DNA of 8,501 bases, from assembly GCA_964383905.1 (NCBI GenBank), contig CAYLJO010000256.1, positions 1-8,501 of the forward strand, given 5' to 3'. Below, one piece after another: positions 5,684 to 8,501 of the stretch. The stretch's first letter is position 1, and each line of letters opens with the position of its first letter. Made by a program: the position numbers and the translations under genes. The stretch is from CAYLJO01 sp964383905. Its GTDB lineage: Bacteria; Acidobacteriota; Blastocatellia; Pyrinomonadales; Pyrinomonadaceae. The notes beneath the pieces were generated by a model that saw nothing but the letters and a program-made list of their open reading frames with translations, made no database searches and was not told the DNA's origin.

Positions 5684-7342
5684 ATGTCTCGCGCCGGGGC
5701 TCGTGCGCGGGACTTTTCTCTGTGGGTAGAGATGGTTATGGTGGTGCGGAAAAAAGAGAATAAGGTTGAGCGTGCGAAACGTGAGCGCGATGGACTTGAT
5801 TGCCTCGCAGACCTGCTCACCTATGCGCGGCAAGGATTTCACGCAATTCCCGAAGACGACCTCAACGTGCGTCTGCGGTGGTACGGTCTATACACCCAAC
5901 GACCGCAGGAAGAGGGCTTCTTCATGCTGCGCGTGAAAGTGCCGAATGGAACGCTCACCCATGGGCAGCTCCACAGGCTGGGACAATTATCACTGCGGTA
6001 CGCGCAGAACACGGGCGATCTCACAACGCGGCAGGACATCCAGCTTCACTACGTGCGGATCGAAGATGTCCCCGCAATCTTTGGCGAGCTGGGGCAGGTC
6101 GGTCTCTCTACGGCAGGCGCATGCGGTGATATCGCGCGGAATGTCACGGGCTGTCCGCTCGCCGGGATTGACGCGGCGGAGTACATTAATGCCGAACCGT
6201 TGGTTGAGGCCGTCCATCGTCATTTCCTCGGCAACCACGATTTCTCTAATTTGCCGCGCAAATTCAAGATCACCATCTCAGGATGTGCTGCTTATTGCAC
6301 CGGGCACGAGATCAACGACATCGGGCTGATCGCCCTCGGCCAGTCTCGCGGCGGGGTCGCCTTCGACCTGTGGGTTGGTGGGGGGCTTGGGGCGAAAGAG
6401 CGGTTCGCGGAGCGCCTCGGGGCGCACGTCTCGCCGGAAGAGGTCGTCGAAGTTTGCCACCACATCTGCGCGATCTTCCGCGACCACGGTAATCGTGAAT
6501 CGCGTGCGTCGGCGCGCATGAAATTCCTTCTGGCTCAATGGGGACCGGAGCGTTTCCGTGAAGAATTGGAGGGTCGGCTCGGCCGTAAACTTTTAAACGG
6601 CGAAGCGCCCGCGGTAGTGCCCGTGACAGCTAATCGCGCGCACATCGGTATCCTGCCGCAGAAACAACCGGGCCTTTACTACCTTGGAGCAGCAACCAAA
6701 CGTGGGCGATTGGCGGGCGTCGAAATGATCGAAGTGGCGCGGCTTGCCCGCGCACACGGTTCTGGTCGCGTGCGGCTGACGACCACACAGAACCTCGTGG
6801 TGCTGGATGTCCCGGGGAAAGAGTGTGACGCGCTGGCTTCGGGCCTCGCTGCTCTTGATTTACAGGTGGCGCCCTCTTCTTTCCGCACCGGGACGCTCGC
6901 CTGCACGGGCAAGCAGTTCTGTAAATTGGCGGTCACCGAGACGAAGGGGCGCGCTTCTGATCTGATCGAGTACCTGGAGAGGGTTCTGCCGGAATTTAAA
7001 GTCCCCTTACGGATCAGCGTCACAGGCTGCCCGAACAGTTGCGCGCACTACCAGGTGTGCGACATCGGTTTTGTCGGAGACTTCATTCACACGCCCGGCG
7101 GGAAGAAAGAGGCGTACCGGGTCTACCTGGGTGGGCACCTCGGTGCTGGCTACGCATTTGGCCGTGAGCTCAATCAGAAGATTCCGGCCGATGAGATCAA
7201 ATTTTATGTTGAGCAGCTGGCGCGGACCTACCTTCAAAATCGGCATGGCGAAGGCGAGAGCTTCCAAGCTTTTATCGCCCGCCATTCAACCGAAGAGCTG
7301 GAGGCTCTCGGAGCTCACCAGGAACTAAGGGCGTTTGTATGA
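5684..7342 (+). CDS. Ferredoxin-type siroheme nitrite/sulfite reductase
   Basis: The 552-residue protein is a complete assimilatory siroheme reductase carrying out a six-electron reduction of sulfite to sulfide or nitrite to ammonia, normally with ferredoxin. It has the family's doubled layout: ferredoxin-like half-domain (about 65-135), siroheme/Fe4S4 domain (145-300), second half-domain (315-390) and second siroheme domain (400-540). The cluster ligands are C407-x5-C413 (CTGKQFC) and C449-x3-C453 (GCPNSC). Basic active-site residues seen in the family are present: R83, R152 and K195. Y70 (GLYTQR) and C147 (ACGD) match the Tyr and Cys that are cross-linked in Mycobacterium tuberculosis SirA, which leans towards sulfite reduction. 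Nitrite reductase cannot be excluded. ATG 5684 has GAGGG 11 bases upstream; ATG 5732 or 5738 would better match the usual N terminus (KVERAKRERDGLD). The stop overlaps the next start. Confidence 0.92.
   Translation: MSRAGARARDFSLWVEMVMVVRKKENKVERAKRERDGLDCLADLLTYARQGFHAIPEDDLNVRLRWYGLYTQRPQEEGFFMLRVKVPNGTLTHGQLHRLGQLSLRYAQNTGDLTTRQDIQLHYVRIEDVPAIFGELGQVGLSTAGACGDIARNVTGCPLAGIDAAEYINAEPLVEAVHRHFLGNHDFSNLPRKFKITISGCAAYCTGHEINDIGLIALGQSRGGVAFDLWVGGGLGAKERFAERLGAHVSPEEVVEVCHHICAIFRDHGNRESRASARMKFLLAQWGPERFREELEGRLGRKLLNGEAPAVVPVTANRAHIGILPQKQPGLYYLGAATKRGRLAGVEMIEVARLARAHGSGRVRLTTTQNLVVLDVPGKECDALASGLAALDLQVAPSSFRTGTLACTGKQFCKLAVTETKGRASDLIEYLERVLPEFKVPLRISVTGCPNSCAHYQVCDIGFVGDFIHTPGGKKEAYRVYLGGHLGAGYAFGRELNQKIPADEIKFYVEQLARTYLQNRHGEGESFQAFIARHSTEELEALGAHQELRAFV
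7327..7331 (+). promoter_or_regulatory. Shine-Dalgarno of the CbiX-SUMT gene inside the reductase gene
   Basis: AAGGG lies seven bases before the ATG at 7339, within the last codons of the reductase gene. With the ATGA overlap (7339-7342) this points to translational coupling of cofactor synthesis to the reductase. Confidence 0.5.
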
Positions 7343-8501
7343 TCAATGGGGCGCAGCGTGCGGTGCTCGTCGTCGGGCACGGTAGCCGTCGTCGAGAGGC
7401 TAACGAAGATGTTCGCGAGGCGGCGCGGCGCATCGGCGAGCGCTGTGGCCTTATTGTCGAAGCAGCCTATCTGGAGATCGTCGAGCCGGATATAGCTGAG
7501 GGATTCAGCCGTTTAGCGCATCGCGGGGCGCGCGAAATCATCGTTCATCCCTACTTTCTCTCCCCGGGCAGGCATACGCGTGGCGACATCCCCGTCAGAG
7601 TTCGTGAGGCCGCAGGCCGGCACCCCGGCGTGTGTTATCAAATCTCAGAGCCGCTGGCAGCCCACCGCCTGGTCATTGAAGCTTCGGTCGAACGCATCCG
7701 TGAAGCGGAAGATCTGATGGCGAGTACTCTTTCATCAAGCGGGGGGCGCTGCGGCACCGTCTATCTGGTCGGCGCCGGGCCGGGGGACCCTGGCCTGCTC
7801 ACGATCAAGGCCCGCGACCTGCTCGCGTCGTGTGATGTCATAGTCTATGACTATCTGGTCAACCCGGAACTGCTTCAACACGCGCGCGTACCTGCCGAGC
7901 GCATTTATGTCGGCAAAGTTGGGGGCGGACGACAGACTCCGCAGGAAGAGATCAATCGTCTGCTCATCGAGCACGCCCTGAGCGGAAAGAACGTGGTGCG
8001 TCTCAAGGGCGGCGACCCGTTTCTGTTCGGGCGGGGGGCCGAGGAAGCTGAGGCGTTGCGGGCCGTAGGGATCCCTTTTGAAGTCGTGCCCGGCATCAGT
8101 TCCGCGCTGGCCGTTCCGGCCTACGCGGGAATTCCGCTGACGCACCGTTCTCTCTCTTCTTCGGTGGCTATCTTGACAGGGGCGCACGCCGCTGGCCGGG
8201 AGTATTCACAGATCCCATCCCACCTCGCGTCGGCGGACACAATCGTCACCCTGATGGGTGTCGCCCATCTTCGCGAGATCGCCACAGATCTGATCGCTGC
8301 GGGGCGCTCGCCCGCGACGCCCGCTGCCGTTATTCGCTGGGGAACATATGGCGGGCAGCAGACCGTCACGGGCAGGCTCGATTCGATCGCTGACGCGGCT
8401 GAAAAAGAGCACATGCGCGCCCCGGCAGTAATTATCATCGGCGAGGTGGTCGCCTTACGCGAGCAAATCAAGTGGTTTGAAACTGACGTGGCCGAACGTG
8501 C
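7339..8501 (+). CDS. CbiX/SirB chelatase-SUMT/CobA methyltransferase fusion (partial, runs off window)
   Basis: One uninterrupted frame of 387 codons reaches the window end without a stop. Residues 5-120 are a short CbiX/SirB-type sirohydrochlorin chelatase: VLVVGHGSR carries metal-site H14 and HPYFLSPGRHTRGDIP carries H79. Residues 139-375 are a uroporphyrinogen-III C-methyltransferase (SUMT, CobA or CysG C-terminal type) with VYLVGAGPGDPGLLT, GKVGGGRQTPQEEIN, VVRLKGGDPFLFGRGAEEAE, VVPGISSALAVPAYAGIPLT and TLMGVAHL. SUMT adds two SAM-derived methyl groups to uroporphyrinogen III to give precorrin-2; the chelatase inserts iron into sirohydrochlorin to give siroheme. The precorrin-2 dehydrogenase needed between the two is not in the part seen. 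The joining segment (about 121-138) is short and polar. An internal ATG at codon 127 could start a separate SUMT, but no stop separates the domains. The methyltransferase looks nearly complete; a further C-terminal domain (for example HemD) cannot be excluded. Confidence 0.88.
   Translation, partial: MINGAQRAVLVVGHGSRRREANEDVREAARRIGERCGLIVEAAYLEIVEPDIAEGFSRLAHRGAREIIVHPYFLSPGRHTRGDIPVRVREAAGRHPGVCYQISEPLAAHRLVIEASVERIREAEDLMASTLSSSGGRCGTVYLVGAGPGDPGLLTIKARDLLASCDVIVYDYLVNPELLQHARVPAERIYVGKVGGGRQTPQEEINRLLIEHALSGKNVVRLKGGDPFLFGRGAEEAEALRAVGIPFEVVPGISSALAVPAYAGIPLTHRSLSSSVAILTGAHAAGREYSQIPSHLASADTIVTLMGVAHLREIATDLIAAGRSPATPAAVIRWGTYGGQQTVTGRLDSIADAAEKEHMRAPAVIIIGEVVALREQIKWFETDVAER

Noticed and set aside
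7735..8471. Minus-strand frames opposite the SUMT domain
   Set aside because: They are antisense shadows of a strongly conserved plus-strand enzyme.

Overview
This is a mixed window from a bacterial chromosome. The GC content is moderate overall, higher in the right-hand metabolic operon and lower in the membrane-protein gene. No marker fixes the taxon. An FHA-DUF4123 fusion, an N/S/T/G-rich lipoprotein and a siroheme sulfite/nitrite reductase operon together would suit a Gram-negative soil bacterium such as an Acidobacteriota member, but that placement is inference only.

Left region (1-2409): a plus-strand gene fuses an N-terminal FHA phosphopeptide-binding domain, through a Pro/Ala-rich linker, to a C-terminal DUF4123 domain, the type VI secretion (T6SS) effector-adaptor family (Tap/TEC). 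An extended -10 box sits at the window edge in front of it. A small ankyrin-repeat gene faces it on the minus strand. Beyond that lies a degraded HNH-nuclease relic on the plus strand that has lost catalytic positions. One reading is the worn edge of a T6SS adaptor/effector/immunity neighbourhood; the parts are visible but the link between them is inferred.

Middle region (2410-4971): this part is gene-poor. It holds an 18-bp perfect palindrome, one small unrecognised soluble protein on the plus strand (about 2918-3175), and a minus-strand polytopic membrane protein with several histidines in or near its membrane segments. A recognisable promoter lies upstream of the membrane-protein gene. Further right on the same strand is a short lipoprotein gene with a clear Shine-Dalgarno and an Asn/Ser/Thr/Gly-rich mature chain.

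Right region (5290-8501): a 0.4-kb divergent intergenic region with a plausible promoter leads into an operon for siroheme-dependent assimilation. Its first gene is a ferredoxin-type nitrite/sulfite reductase with all four Fe4S4-siroheme cysteines, plus the Tyr and Cys that match the cross-linked pair of the mycobacterial SirA-type sulfite reductase. It overlaps by ATGA the start of one continuous reading frame that joins a CbiX/SirB-type sirohydrochlorin chelatase to a SUMT/CobA-type uroporphyrinogen-III C-methyltransferase and runs off the window end. The operon thus couples the enzyme to the supply of its own siroheme cofactor: SUMT makes precorrin-2, an unseen dehydrogenase oxidises it, the CbiX domain inserts iron, and the reductase uses the product. 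No RNA gene, CRISPR array, intact transposase or complete insertion sequence was seen.
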